Shown: positions 11,301 to 23,503 of the stretch, piece after piece
Layout: every line of letters starts with the position of its first letter
Position numbering within the stretch: the stretch's first letter is position 1
Notes under the pieces: model-generated
What the model was told of the DNA's origin: nothing
The model's input: only the letters and a program-made list of their open reading frames with translations
The model's database searches: none
Position numbers and translations under genes: made by a program
DNA from: Kwoniella bestiolae CBS 10118
Lineage: Eukaryota > Basidiomycota > Tremellomycetes > Tremellales > Cryptococcaceae
Assembly (NCBI RefSeq): GCF_000512585.2
Contig: NC_089244.1
Location: 620,001-684,000, forward strand
Direction of reading: 5' to 3'
Length of the DNA stretch: 64,000 bases

Positions 11301-11751
11301 TGTGTACAAGGAGCAAAACTGGCAGCTCACCAGGAGCATCATGAACATCAGATTTCCTCTTCCCCCTTCCCTTTCCCTTTCCCCTGATCTTCTGAGCCAT
11401 ATCTCTCAATTCTTCTTCCTCACCCCCTTGTGAGTTCTTGGTACCATTACTCTTCCTGACCTCAGGTCCAGGCTCAGGTTCGGGTTTACCCATCACCCAG
11501 TTCATACCATTTTCGCTCCCGTTTAAACTCAGCTTGGGTTGATTATCATCCTTCTTCCTCCTCTTCTTCGCTGCGGTTGTACTACCCCCATTGGCAGGGG
11601 TGGTGCTGCCGGATGCGGCAGGGGGTTGGGAGGATCCGCCGAAGAAGGAAAGTATGGTCCTTGAAGGTCCTGCTATGGGTAGATTTGAGGAAGGGTCGGT
11701 AGAAGGAAGTGAGGCTGAACTTCCCTCTGAAGGTGGAGGGGGCGAAGGCAT
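8353..11751 (-). CDS. ELG1: Elg1/ATAD5-type AAA+ ATPase, PCNA unloader
   Basis: The large subunit of the Elg1 RFC-like complex, which removes PCNA from chromatin after replication. Start ATG at 11751, stop at 8353, with introns near 11257-11330, 9360-9495, 8923-8965 and 8643-8721. The N-terminus is disordered and carries a PIP-like motif SRTILSFF (about residues 30-37) and a basic stretch (KIRGKGKGRGKRK). The motor core has the entry motif SDRYRPLRASEVL, Walker A GPHGSGKSA and Walker B LILIDEADILFDEE, followed by the sensor-like VVLTCNG. The C-terminal region carries the RFC-like collar helices. The Walker spacing and the long acidic insert between A and B fit Elg1/ATAD5 rather than Rfc1 (no BRCT domain seen). 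Two MluI cell-cycle boxes lie upstream. Confidence 0.88.
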
Positions 11752-11932
11752 CCTACGAGCCTGGTTGTAGGGATGAGGGGGGCGGATGAGAGTTATATGC
11801 TGATCATGGAGCTGTTCCGAGCGATGCGGTTGGCTATCAAGTGCTATAGCGAGATGAACGAATGACCTAGATTACTGAAAGATGTTAAATTGTTGCTTTT
11901 ACGATCGATCAAGTCATGTTCATTGACTTTTG

Positions 11933-11965
11933 ACGCGTGTCTCTAGGTAGGTGCTTTTCACGCGT
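11933..11965. promoter_or_regulatory. Pair of MluI cell-cycle boxes (ACGCGT) upstream of Elg1
   Basis: ACGCGT occurs at 11933-11938 and again at 11960-11965, about 180-215 bp upstream of the Elg1 start. In fungi this hexamer is the binding site of the MBF/Swi6-type factors that switch on replication genes at G1/S. Location and the replication role of the downstream gene support a functional pair; binding is inferred. Confidence 0.55.
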
Positions 11966-12148
11966 CGATCTGTTAACCAGGTAACCTGATGATATCTATC
12001 TAGGTATATACAGCGCATATGCATATGTATATATATTCAAAGTGAACACATATAAAACTGGAGCAGAAGAATAGTGTACAAAAGCAGCGCAATAGCACAT
12101 GAATTGTATATTCAAACTTATAAAGTAATCAATCATATGTGCCCCAAT

Positions 12149-14702
12149 CTACTCATTCTTAATCGCCTCGACTTCTTTCTGCAACTCCTCCTGTATCTTC
12201 TTCGCGACTTCAGCAGATTTCACCCTCAAAACGTACGGCACAGGTTTACCATCACCATCGAATCCCAGGAACTTCACATGTGCCCCATCGACCGTAGGGT
12301 TGAACGAACCATTCACCGACATGTTCTATAACATATACCAAAAACCAACATTAGCACAGCACATCTTACACAAGTGGTATGGGTGACTCACCAAAATGAC
12401 ATTCCCACTGCCATCAGTCCTCATTAATAACCTCCTCTTCTTCCCATCTTTGCTTCTCTTCAACTTGAATTGACCCAGTCCCTGTAATTTGAATTCCCCA
12501 TTATCCAACTTATTCAATTTACCTCGCTGCTCAACAATGGTATCTTCGTTTTCCTCTCCTGCTCCGGTAGTTTCAGCTAGGTTTTTACTGGGTTCAGCGT
12601 TCTCAGGCGGTAGATCTCCATTGCCTTCGTCTCCCGCGCCTTCAGCAGGTTTAGGAGTATAAGGTGCGAATGAGAAGCCAGACGATGGTGCGGCTGTTGA
12701 GGTAGTAGCTGGTTTAGCTCCGAATGAGAATGATGGTGTACTACTCGGCGCTGCGGGGGCACTTGAATTTCCAAATGAGAAGGCTGGAGTGGTAGTAGCA
12801 GCTTTAGATGCGGTAGAAGCGCTAGATCCGAACGCGAACGTAGGAGCTGAAGAACCAGAAGCGGGTGCAGCAGATGTACCTGACGAACTGCCAAAGCTAA
12901 ATGATGCACCACCCGAAGCAGGAGCGGGAGCAGTGGATGAGGAAGAAGATCCAAAGCCAAAACCGAAACTTGAAGGTTTATTGGCAGCCGGAGTACCAGG
13001 AGTCGCTTGACCTCCAGGTGAAGATTTCGCTCCACCAAATGCTAATTGAGGTTGTGATCCGCCTGGACCAAATTTACCTAATTTGGCAGGTGTAGCGTTC
13101 TCAAGTGAAGCCGACGGCGAGAAAGTCTTACTTTCCGGTGTTGGGGGATGTAATGGTCCAGAAGGTGCGAATGAGAATAACGAACTTGTCTTCTTACTAT
13201 CTGGCGTAGATGTTGATGTTGAAGAAGAACCGAATGTGAATGGCCTAGGAGCTTCTTTCTTCTCTTCATCTGGTTTACCGGAAATGACATCTTCAACAAG
13301 CTTTGTGACTTCCGCTGAGGGTTTCTTGGGTGTTTCCGTCTTCGCCGGGTTAGGTGCAGGGGTAGTAGCTGGCATGGCACCGCCGAAGGTGAAGCCTGAG
13401 GACGGTGCTGCGGAAGGAGTAGGTGTAAACCCTCCGAAAGAAGGTGTCGAAGATGTAGGATTCGCAGTGGGTGCTTTGGGCAGAGCAAAACCTCCAGCTG
13501 AGGGAGCAGAAGGCATCTTGAACGTTGTTGATGCTGATGTACCGTTGACGGCTTTGGTTAATTCTCCGTTCACTGACGGGGCAGCTTTCTTGCCTTCAGG
13601 CTTCCAACCAGCTTTCGTAGCCGCTTCGTCAAGGTGGGTTTCATATTGCTTGACTAAGCTGGGAAGGACAACAGACAGATCGGTGAATTGGTCTTGTTCG
13701 ATGGTGGAGGTAAGGAATGAGAGTATGGAGGTGTTAAGGCCGTGAAGTGAAGTGTAGTATGAGACTTCCCCTTCGGGTGGAGGGGTAGGTTGAGAGGGTA
13801 CAGGACCAATTGATGTCGAGCTAGTTGCTGGCGTCGAACTTGGCTGAGCAGTTGGCGCACTCGATGGTGTCACTGAAGGTGCCGCGGGAGTAGCAACAGG
13901 GGTTGAGCTTGAGGGTGTGGAAGATGTACCGAATGAGAAAGGTGTTGATGCTGCAGGTGCTGGCGCCGAAGTGGTGTGTTCTGCTGGTTTCTGAGCGGAA
14001 GCAGCGGGTGTACCGAATGAGAACCCAGCGAAAGGACTCGAAGATACAGCAGTCGGCGCGGCGGGCTGAGCGGGTTTAGCACCGAATCCAAAAGCGGGAG
14101 CAGCAGGCTTGGCGACTTCTGCAGCAGGAGTGGGAGCGGGTGCAGGGGAAGCAGCAGGTTTAGCGAATGAGAATCCTGAAAATGGGTTGGAGGGCGCAGC
14201 AGCCGATGTAGGGGTTGGCGCTGCGGGTTGAGCGGGCGTGCTTGCTGACGATCCACCGCCGAAGACGAATGGGTTTGATGGTGCTGGGGCGGATGAACCG
14301 AATGAGAATCCGGAGAATGGTGTGGAAGATGCTGCAGGGGTTGGAGCCTGATACCATTGTCATTAGCGTACTGTGCTAGAGCAGAAGAATGGGTATATAC
14401 GTACAGGTGGAGCAGGTGAAGGTGCAGCACCTCCCAATCCTTTTCGTTTAGGCATACCTCGAATACTGCATATTCCGTCAACATCAGCTTCTCATCATCC
14501 TCATTCAGCTGAAGACACACTTACACTCTTCCTTCCACAGGGGCTATAGGAGTAGCTCGCTGACCAGGCTAATGGAGAATGAGGGTCTCAGCATTTGTGG
14601 TACTTTCTACACTTTCCCTTGTCGACTCACATCTTCGATCTGCTCTTCATCGGAATCACCCCCTTCTCTTGTTTTCTGATTCTCAGCACCTCGTTTAGCC
14701 AT
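12149..14702 (-). CDS. NUP2: Nucleoporin of the Nup50/Nup2 family with RanBP1-like domain
   Basis: A mobile nuclear-basket nucleoporin that binds importin-alpha and Ran-GTP to speed cargo release. ATG 14702 begins MAKRGAENQKTREGGDSDEE, the characteristic Nup50/Nup2 start that binds importin-alpha. The middle is a long Ser/Ala/Pro/Thr-rich region with many FG units of the FSFG, FAFG and TFGG type. The C-terminus is a Ran-binding domain: EDTIVEQRGKLNKLDNGEFK, LGQFKLKRSKDGKKRRLLMR and a last exon with VKFLGFDGDGKPVPYVLRVK, ending in a KKIQEELQKEVEAIKNE helix. The last intron is near 12325-12391; two more lie near the 5' end. The long antisense frames over this gene are compositional shadows. Confidence 0.9.
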
Positions 14703-15274
14703 ATTTTCTTGATGTCCGAGTCGTTGATCCTACACGTTACAACGGATGACAAGCGATATCTGGTTTCCTGCCGATTGCAGAGGTAGTGTAGTTGTACTTT
14801 TACAAGGTATAAGATACTATAGTATGGGTGTGTTTTGGAGAAGAAGCAGGAGGATGCTACCATGGTATTTTGGGTTTTTGGTGTTGACGGGATCAAATCC
14901 ACGTGGGTGAAACTGCTTGTTCACTCGTCATCGTCGTCCATACCATCGTCAATGAATCACCGCTATTCAACGAGTACCAAAATAGTCTGAAAAGGATTAG
15001 ATTCACCGAATATAGAGGAATAAGACCTCTGAGACTCAAGGCAGAAACACGTAGAAGCTTAAGCAGCAAGAAATCTTGGAGCGTTGCGTCGCCGTCTCGA
15101 CTTGCCCCTATCATTCACAGCCCCGTCACGGAAGAGAGGACACATTTTGAGGTATAAATTTGTGAGTATACTCGACACAGTTTATATATACAGAGATCAT
15201 CAGTAAACCCACAAGCTGTCCTGTATGCTCATAGGAATATGAGCTGATAGTATGTATCTTTAGCTCCTTTCACC
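14703..15274. promoter_or_regulatory. Shared upstream region of the Nup2 and Ubp2-like genes
   Basis: The two genes are divergent and 572 nt apart. A TATA-like run (tttatatata) at about 15182-15191 is some 85-90 bp before the deubiquitinase start. No other clear motif. Confidence 0.45.
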
Positions 15275-18200
15275 ATGACTTCCGACAAACCACCACATCA
15301 CACTTCACCCAAATCACCCCGCTCACCCATCCGCTCCCATTCCTTGAACACCCAACAACCATACAAGCATCATTCCCTTACAGACCCAACATCACCTTCG
15401 TCATCCACTCACAAATCCCATCCTCACTCCAAACCTGCAGGACCAAGATCACCTGAACACCACAGATCACCCCGAGACGGACCAGGGTCATCACGAACCA
15501 AATATCGTACTGTGCCTATACTCTCTCAGTCACACGATGCGCCAATCATCCAAGAGGACCTATTCCAACATCCATCCCATCCCATTTCATCTTCCCCTCC
15601 TACACTGATATTCACCGAAGATGCCCCGCATGCGCCATATCGACCGCCTGAAGCAGTCATTGAACCGCCTGAGGAACATCCGCCGGGCTATACACCAGGT
15701 ATAGTAGCTGAGCACATCGGGTCAGACGACGATATGGGTCCACCTCCCGAATCACCTACAATATTGAAGGATAGTCAATCTACTCTGGGCGCAGATCAGG
15801 AAAGGAAGCACGATATAGACAGTTGGAAAGCGGATGTCAAATCCTATCCAATGGATGTAGATCCCTCTACGGATGAACCTTCACGACCCCCGATCGGACG
15901 CGGTATACTACCTAGAAGGTTACTTCAGATAATTCACGAACACGATTTGGTTCAACCCAATATAGTGGAACTTCCTCAACCTTCCAAGAGATCTCAAGGT
16001 CAAGCTCAGACTAGCTCATCTGCATCAGCATGGAACGGTAGCAACAAGAACCTGACTTCCTCTAGACCAGCGTCGATCGCATCTTCCTCTGGGCTTGTTC
16101 CTCCCCCCAGTCCATCACCGTCTACAGCATCGATGCGATCTTTACCTGATTCAGAGAGGATTTCCACCCTGGATGACGTGTGGGATGCCTTACCCGGTCA
16201 GAAGGAGGGTCACGGAGAATGGTATTTCTGTACGACCTGTTGGGGCTGGTTGAGAATTACTGCTGGATCAGGCGAAGTGTCAAACATACCAAATATGGAG
16301 GAATGGGAATCATCAATACGATCTAATGTTTTCTTCGAAAATAAAGAGGAATATGATAAAGCATATAACGATAGATTATTAGAATATACGAAGTACAATG
16401 ACCTGAGAACATCGAGGTTGATGGCTGAAGAAACGCATCATCACCTACATGGATTCTTAACTCTCACCGAAGAATCATTGGTAGAAAAAAGGATAGAAAG
16501 GGTAGAAGTGGATGAGAAGATGAATGTCTTCCCGCATATTACATTCGGATTACAAGATGAGGAGAACCCCAATTTACTATCTTTCGACAAACTCCAGACT
16601 CCCTCTAGGTTGTTCTTAAGTTGTTCCTCGGATCTGTGGGTCAAGGTGGATAGGGGTTTAGTTCCTGGGCAAATACCTCTGGGACTGGTTCAGGCATTTA
16701 CGAGCGAGAAGATGAGTAATCCGGCTATAGGGCATGAAGGTGCGGGTGCGAATGGGGTCAGTGAGGCTTGGACTCTGCTTACTACGTAAGTGAACGTGTT
16801 TCTGTCACCAATATACCCATTACAATCAACCGGATTGTGTGAGCCAGAAGAAGTGAAGCTAATATCGTATGATCCATTGTCACTGCGCAGCCTATTGATG
16901 AACCCCCTCTTCAAAGGTCAGAGAGGCTGGGTCAAACTCGATAATCCCAAGTTCCAAAAACAGATAGGAGCAAGTATGACCTCTTCTCACCTGTTGTACC
17001 AAATTGGGTTTGCATGTCAACAGGAAGAGGATGGGCTGAGAGTTGGTCCGTTCAAAGTTGGTGATGAACCTTCGGAAGAGGATAAGAGGAAACAGAGACA
17101 GATGGATCAGTATATGATCAGAGCCTGGGTGGAGATCACACTTTATCTGATCGCTTATCAGCAACGTAACAGTGAGTGCACTTTGCATGGCCGCACTTCC
17201 ACTGTTACTGATACTTTGTGCTCTCAGAGGTGGAAGCTACTGCTGCGCCCTTCATCCAATCTGTTCCCCTCGAGGAGCGCCTGGACAATGTTATCCAATT
17301 CAATAGATATCCTGAAGGTGAGTTAGCTCTCTAGATATTCAGCGGACCAAGCTAAAGTTCACATTTTGCTACAGGCACTACAGCATATAGCGATACCGTT
17401 AAGACTGCCCTATTTACTCTAGGAGTAACGAAGCAGGATAGAGCTCAAACTGTCGAGATCGCTTATGGGCTACAGATTTCATGTGATCCTGAAAATACAC
17501 CTGCCTATCTCAGTGCGTTGGAGAAGATCGCCGAAGCACCGATATACGGTAGAGAGAGTCTGCAAATGAGAGTGGCGTTGGAAAGATCTTTGGACAAATA
17601 CACTTCGGGTAGGTTGAGCCTTCATTCCTAGCCTTTGACAACGACGCAGCGAACTCACTCAATAATGATTACAGATGACCTCGAACGAGCCTACAACGCT
17701 ATAGGCTACACCGCCGAACATGCCGAGATCCTCTGCACAGGTCCCGAAGGAGCCCCCGACTCTCATATTCTGGATCTGCACAAGGCAGCCGTGCAGGCTG
17801 CCTCGACAGCTCAGGAGAAGCAGGATCTGGCTCGCGCATTGGTTCTCATTGGCAGAGCGAGGAAGTCGGATCTGATGAAACAATTGGGAGAGAATGGTCA
17901 GACGTTGATGTCGGTCCAGGAAGCTTATTCGGCGTTGAATTGTCCGGAAGATGCTATCGATGATGGGTTGTTGATGTGAGCCAATCATTTCCCCTCCTCA
18001 AGAAGGAAATTAAGCTGATTTCTTCATGATAGGCAATACGAAATGGCTGTATGTAATCTGCTTGGACGTTGTGATTGACGTAGCTGACGAGTGGTTTAGG
18101 TCAATGAGTACCCCGGAAAAGCAGATCATTATCGGAATTGTCTATCGATCATTGCTGATGCACCTGGACGAGAAAGACCTGGAATCAAGACTTTCCTGCA

Positions 18201-20861
18201 GACTGGATCTAGAGGTACGTCGATTGCTTATGATTAGGCGAGCTTCAGGCTCATCGTCCGTAATTCGTAGAGCCCGAGGCTCCTCCGAGAAAGGATATTC
18301 CCGTTGGTCTGCACAATATTGGGTGAGTCAACTCAGATTTTATGGAAACATCTTGACCTTAAGCTGATGACTTACTTGCTTTCCTAGAAATACATGGTAA
18401 GCTAGAAAGCGTACTGCACTGCACGTTTCCGGCGGTCAATAACAATGTGTATCACAGCTACCTCAACTCCATCTTGCAATACCTGTACTCGATCAAACCG
18501 CTTAGAGACGCCGTGATCTCGTTTGAGCAGGATCAAACACAGCCAATCACAGCCAAAAAAGCAGATGTCGAGAGGTCTAAACGATGTAGGTGGTGCATGT
18601 CCTGATCTACATTCACTATAGTTGCTTACCTTCTGCACCTTTTAGTCGTTCGACAACTCCGTCTGCTATTCTTGCAACTGTACAAGTCGGAAACATCGTC
18701 CGTACGACCAGACGAAGAATTAGCTTATCTAGCGATAACCCGACCAGAAGTCGATGCTATCGTTGAACCTAGAACCGCTCCTCAAGCTGAATCACCCAAA
18801 AATAAGTTCTCCTTGGATGACATACCTGATATCCCCGATGTTCCCTCACCTTCTTCGACCCAAGTGGCCACTCCAATCTCATCACCTGACCTCAAACCTG
18901 TCCAAGTGGAATCTTCCACGTCTACAGTAACAGTAAGGGACGATCGAGAATCTTCAGTACTGGGTAAAAGAGCAAGCGAAGATAGGGATGATTCGTCGAG
19001 CCCCTCTTCGGGAGGAGTCATAAGGCATAAATCGGATGATCAAGTCGCATCACCTATGGAGGTGGACGATTTTGAATTGGTATCCAAACCTGGGATTGAC
19101 GAACCGGTTCAAGCTGATTCGCCGTCGGCTACGATGGACCTGGGTCATCTGGATCTGAAATCGCCTATACCGGAATCGAAAGAGGAATTCATCCCTCAGC
19201 AACAGGAGGAGGAAGTGAAATATGCTTCACCGAGTGTACCTCCTCCATTACCACCTCGACCACAGTTGGCTAAGAAAGATACTTTGAGCTCGGGATTGCG
19301 ATTTGGTCAGTTATTCGCCCTCTAACTGGAAGGAAAAGCCGTAGCTGATATACTCTGTATCGTTAGGTTTGCAACAAGATTCAGCAGAAGTTTTGATCAA
19401 TGTCTTGTCGCAGCTTGAGTTAGCTCTAGACCAACCCTCTGATGAGGATGGAGAGAAGGGCTCAAACCTCATACAGAGGTTAGTTAGTAGAAGCATGCAA
19501 AGCAAATGCAATTACTAACTATCTTGTGACTTCTGGTTGTTAGTCTTTTTTCATGCAAATACAAACAACAAATCATCTACGAAACATCCCTTCCCTCCAG
19601 ATCTATCTCCAGCGGTAGAAGGGAATCAATAACCTACGAAGCTCAGAAACCTGTTGAATCGGTGTTCGTCCACCCGATCATCGGTGTCGAGGAGGAAGGT
19701 AAAGATTTATCGGATTGTCTGGCGGAACTGTACCTCAAAGGAGCGGATATAGAGTATGAGGGGAAGAAGGGGTATATGATGGATCTGATGGACGAGTTTC
19801 CTGATATGCTGTATATCCAGATGCGGGTAAGTGGAGTCTTACTTTTCATTCTCAGCTCAGCGTCGTGCTGTACGGAAGAGAACATCTTAGCTGATAAATG
19901 ATTTAGCGATCTCAATATGATCCTGCTACTGGTCGAGAACGAAAGACCAACACGCATATACCCTTCGGTCAGACCCTCTCGATGGGCAGATTCTTAGTTG
20001 GTGCGGATCCGCAAAAGAGGGAAGAAGCCATCGAAGTGACCAGGGAGATGGTAAGGGTTAGAAGCAGGTTACATCAATTGAGGAATCACAAGGTGAGTTA
20101 GTCATCCATCCTTCAACTATATGTAGGGCTTGCTGATCACGATATTTTTGTTTTTATTTTTTTATAGCCACTATCAATCCCCGATACGTTCAAACACGTC
20201 ACCTCGTCCCTACGCCATCTCACGGAAAATACCAACCAGTCTGAATTGTACATATCTGAATTATCGGAAGATCTCACTCCGGATCTACTACAGGGCCTGG
20301 AAAATGAGTTGCAATCTGTTGAGAATGAGATTACCCAACTTCACGAATCACTACCAAAGTTAAAATCCCGCATGGACGAGATATGGAGTGATACCCCCGA
20401 TGAATGGACATACGAGCTGGTCAGTGTGTTTATGCACCGTGGGAAGAATTCGGGGTCGGGGCATTATTGGACTTATCAGAGTTGGTTGCCTGATCATTGT
20501 GAGTTAGCCTCTTCTTTTTTGGGTTTGTGTCTGTTCAGCTTCTCATCATCACGAGGAAATTACCCATGACCTCGTCGTACTGGTTGCGTGAGGCAATTGC
20601 TGATTGCATACACTTGCAGCCGATACATTCTTCAAATACAATGACGAGACCGTGACTCAAGTTCCTTCGTCGGAGGTACTGGCAGATCGAACAGGGGATG
20701 ATGCAAATCCTGCGTTATTGTGTTATGTCAGGAAGGGAAAGAGGTTGGTAGATACACTACATAGGGAGGTGTTGGAGCTACAGATGGATACGGATCAATT
20801 GGAATCTGAGGGGAAGGATGAAGACAAGGTAGAAGAGGAGGGGAACTTGATTGATCTATAG
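15275..20861 (+). CDS. UBP2: Ubiquitin carboxyl-terminal hydrolase, Ubp2-like, with 9-nt microexon
   Basis: A cysteine protease that removes ubiquitin from proteins; yeast Ubp2 edits Rsp5-made chains. The first exon (15275-16785) encodes a disordered Pro/Ser-rich leader and a Cys-containing module (GEWYFCTTCWGWLRI) typical of fungal Ubp2 proteins. After many small exons the Cys box is assembled from three of them: GLHNIG ends at 18322, a 9-nt exon (18388-18396) adds the next bases, and the following exon starts at 18458, giving GLHNIGNTCYLNS. The His box is GSGHYWTYQSWLPD (about 20455-20500), followed by FFKYNDETVTQV from the last exon. A disordered insert (18760-19260) splits the catalytic domain, as in Ubp2. 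The first intron is 16786-16890. At least ten introns in all; some edges remain approximate. Confidence 0.88.
18388..18396 (+). other. 9-nt microexon completing the catalytic Cys box
   Basis: AAATACATG is flanked by ttcctag on the left and gtaagc on the right. The introns are 65 nt (18323-18387, with gctgat branch site) and 61 nt (18397-18457). Joining ATTGG + AAATACATG + CTACCTC restores GGA AAT ACA TGC TAC CTC, the obligatory G-N-T-C-Y-L of ubiquitin proteases. Skipping it deletes three residues and changes the catalytic cysteine codon to Tyr-less, Cys-less sequence. Confidence 0.88.
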
Positions 20862-21069
20862 CTTTTTTGTTTTGTGCATGCGGACTTTTCATGGAATGTA
20901 GATGACGAGTACTTGGTATGATTATGGGAGTTTAGTACATATCATTGCATGTATACGTATAACGACATCATCGCTATAAGTGTCAAAGAATTACTTATTG
21001 GTCAATCCATATTCCACATTGCATACTGTCTGAGTGCATGCATACATACGATAGTCTACAATTTTGTTG

Positions 21070-23503
21070 TTACAAACTATAACATTCCCCATGAAATGCG
21101 ATACCCCCACTTCTCACTTTCTCCCTCAAACTTAAATTGGCAATTGCATTCTTCGTCTCTGCGACTATCCCCTCAGGTCCACAGGCAATGACTGCTATAC
21201 CTCCTCCAGCCTCCTGTTCTGCCTCTGCCTCTGCAGTGGGACGGGCGATCCCCAATTCATGTTCGTGTTCGGCCATTGAAGAGGTAGACGGGACAGGTAA
21301 TGATTCTCTCAGCAACTGTGAGATCTCAGGTCGGAAGGGATTTAATCTCGTTGTGGGTGCTAAACACGATGGTATACCGGGAAGAGGAGTCGCTGGATAA
21401 CTGAGATATAAATTATAGTTCAATTCCAATCCCCATTTGAGGGATAAGGTATGGAGGTACGATAATGTAGGTGAGAGAGCTTGTATCGTAGCTGCTCGTC
21501 ACCGTGTTAGCTGAATCATACCGGCTTAGACCATCAAGGATGAGCTGACTTACATATATCCCTTACTACCCAAACTACGTCTACCCTCCTCGGACCTTTT
21601 TTCCTAGTTTGTCTAATCCTCAGACATGCCTCGATACTTCCCAATATGAAGGTTATCCCACTCCCACCTCCTATACACAGGACAGTGTCGTATTCCCCCA
21701 TATCCATCTTCAGTCCTCCGTAGGGACCATCAAGTATAACCTGCACTTTCCTGCCTGGATGATCCGATCCACATCTAACTTCACTTACGTCGTCCTTCTC
21801 ATTTTCTAGGAACCTTTGTGTCTCCTCCATTATCATGGATTCGTCATCATCCACATCAAACTCGATGGTACTCGTATCCTTAGCCAAGTTATGAACCTTC
21901 CTCGTCCAATCTCCCGATACTTTCGCATAGAGTATTATACCCCTCTGACCAGGTGATAGGGACGGGGCATTGGTAATGGTAAAAGGGTGGGATTCGAATA
22001 TACCTGATCCTTTCATGATTCGTAGGAATACGTGTTGGGTGGGTAACCACCCGGAATCACAATCTGGGATGTGGATCTACATAAATAACACAGGCATAGT
22101 CAGAAAGCTCATAGATTTGTAACCGCATAGGGGTATTACCACTTGATAGGGTGGCATCGTTTTACTCACCATAGTCAAAGTGTCGTCGATAGGCACCAGC
22201 GTAGCATCTTTAATCCTGTAGCGTAACATCCTCACTGCAAGGTCGTATCCGTAAATGGCAATACAAGGGTATATCCAAGGTCTACTATAGGGCGTATGAT
22301 ACGAGATAGCAGCGAAGAATCCCACAAAGAACATTACGCTATTACATTATCCCACATTGATCAGCCTCATACCACACCATCATCGACGATCCATTTTGCA
22401 TATCGAGGTTGAAGGAAAAAGTTGACGTACTGAGCAGCCCAGAATACCTGATAAAACCTCCGTCTGAAAGGTTTCAACGAAGTAATCACGATCCCACACA
22501 TCAACCCATAAGCCACAATCCCCCTTACGGCCTTATCGCTTCGGATTTGATCCATCTCGTCGTTACGGATGAATTGGTTGATCCACATGCCCCCGTGCAC
22601 TGTTACCGAGAGAAATAGCGTGCGACCAGCCCAGCGATGGAGGAAGTTGTAGTGCTCATAAGAGAGGGATGGGAGGAAGATTGGAAGGGGCAAGGGTGAT
22701 TTTAGGGAGAGGAGGAGGATCACGGGTAACTGGGCGAGGGCGATAAATCCTATTTCACCAGGGTGTATGTCCCAATATTAGCGGATGAATGTCATTTACA
22801 TCAGTAATAGGAGGCCTTGATGCACTTTGCGACTCACCTGGCCTATTCGAGTTCTGGGTTAACTCCGCTCCAATCACAAAACAGCATATAACCGCTACCA
22901 TATAACCTAATACTAGTATGATCTGAGAGACTGATAAAGTGAAATATGCTCGTCGACAACAATCGCCTATTTGGCCTTTCCACCACCTGACTCTTGGCAT
23001 GGGAAGTGTCCATAATGTGATACTCTGTATCAGAGACCTGCTTGTAACATGTCCTCTTGAGAGAAAGGCTGTCTTCCGCGCTCCTAAGGACGAGTTCAAT
23101 GAGGTTACTTTGGGTTCAGCTAAGATGGGTGAAGGAGCAGAGGGGTCGAGCGATTCGTTAATCGATATTCCAGAATACAATCTGCCTATCTTCCACATAT
23201 GTACTATATATGGTATAGATAGTAGAAAAGAGAAGGCCAAGATGGATGTCCATATTACGGTAAATTTGATTTGCCATTTTGGGTCTATGGTGTATGAGCT
23301 GTAATAGGGTTGTCAGTATCGGATATAGACATGATGGAAGGAGTGGTGAGCGTACTCGTATATCTGTTATTGGCCGTCAGCTTACTCTCACATTGGATAA
23401 AAGTCCATAACAAAGGGGACAAGCTGACCTGATACTGCGTTGGGATGGGTACAAACCGCCTGTCGACCGAGGGCAGTACAGTTGACATGTCGAGTTTTCC
23501 CAT
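21070..23503 (-). CDS. Ferric reductase, FRE/NOX superfamily, with 8-nt microexon
   Basis: A membrane flavocytochrome that moves electrons from NADPH through FAD and two hemes to extracellular ferric iron. ATG 23503; after a short first exon (23430-23503 approx.) an 8-nt exon at 23356-23363 restores the frame. Several membrane helices follow. Heme ligands are visible as NFLHRWAG and SVTVHGGMW (14 apart) and, across an intron, FWAAHVMFFVGF and AISYHTP (14 apart). The FAD site is ESHPFTITNAP; NADPH contacts are LDGPYGG, CIGGGSGITF, IACGPEG and the terminal GGIAFHGECYSL. The ending is the usual one for fungal Fre proteins. A TGATAAG (GATA-type) site sits at 23529-23535, 26 bp before the start, which might mediate iron regulation by a Cir1-like factor; this is inference. 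Confidence 0.9.
23356..23363 (-). other. 8-nt microexon in the ferric reductase gene
   Basis: On the minus strand ATATACGA is preceded by gccaataacag and followed by gtacgct. The introns are 65 nt (23364-23428) and 57 nt (23299-23355). Joining ..TATCAG + ATATACGA + CTCATACACC gives Q-I-Y-D-S-Y-T; omitting the exon puts the rest of the protein out of frame, and no alternative acceptor upstream gives the needed length without a stop. Confidence 0.75.

Noticed and set aside
12577..13038. Minus-strand Leu/His/Pro-rich frames in the nucleoporin locus
   Set aside because: Same strand but shifted frame over repeat-rich coding sequence; no start context or homology.
13083..13745. Plus-strand Gly/Val-rich frame of 220 codons
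   Set aside because: Antisense shadow of the FG-repeat region of the nucleoporin gene.
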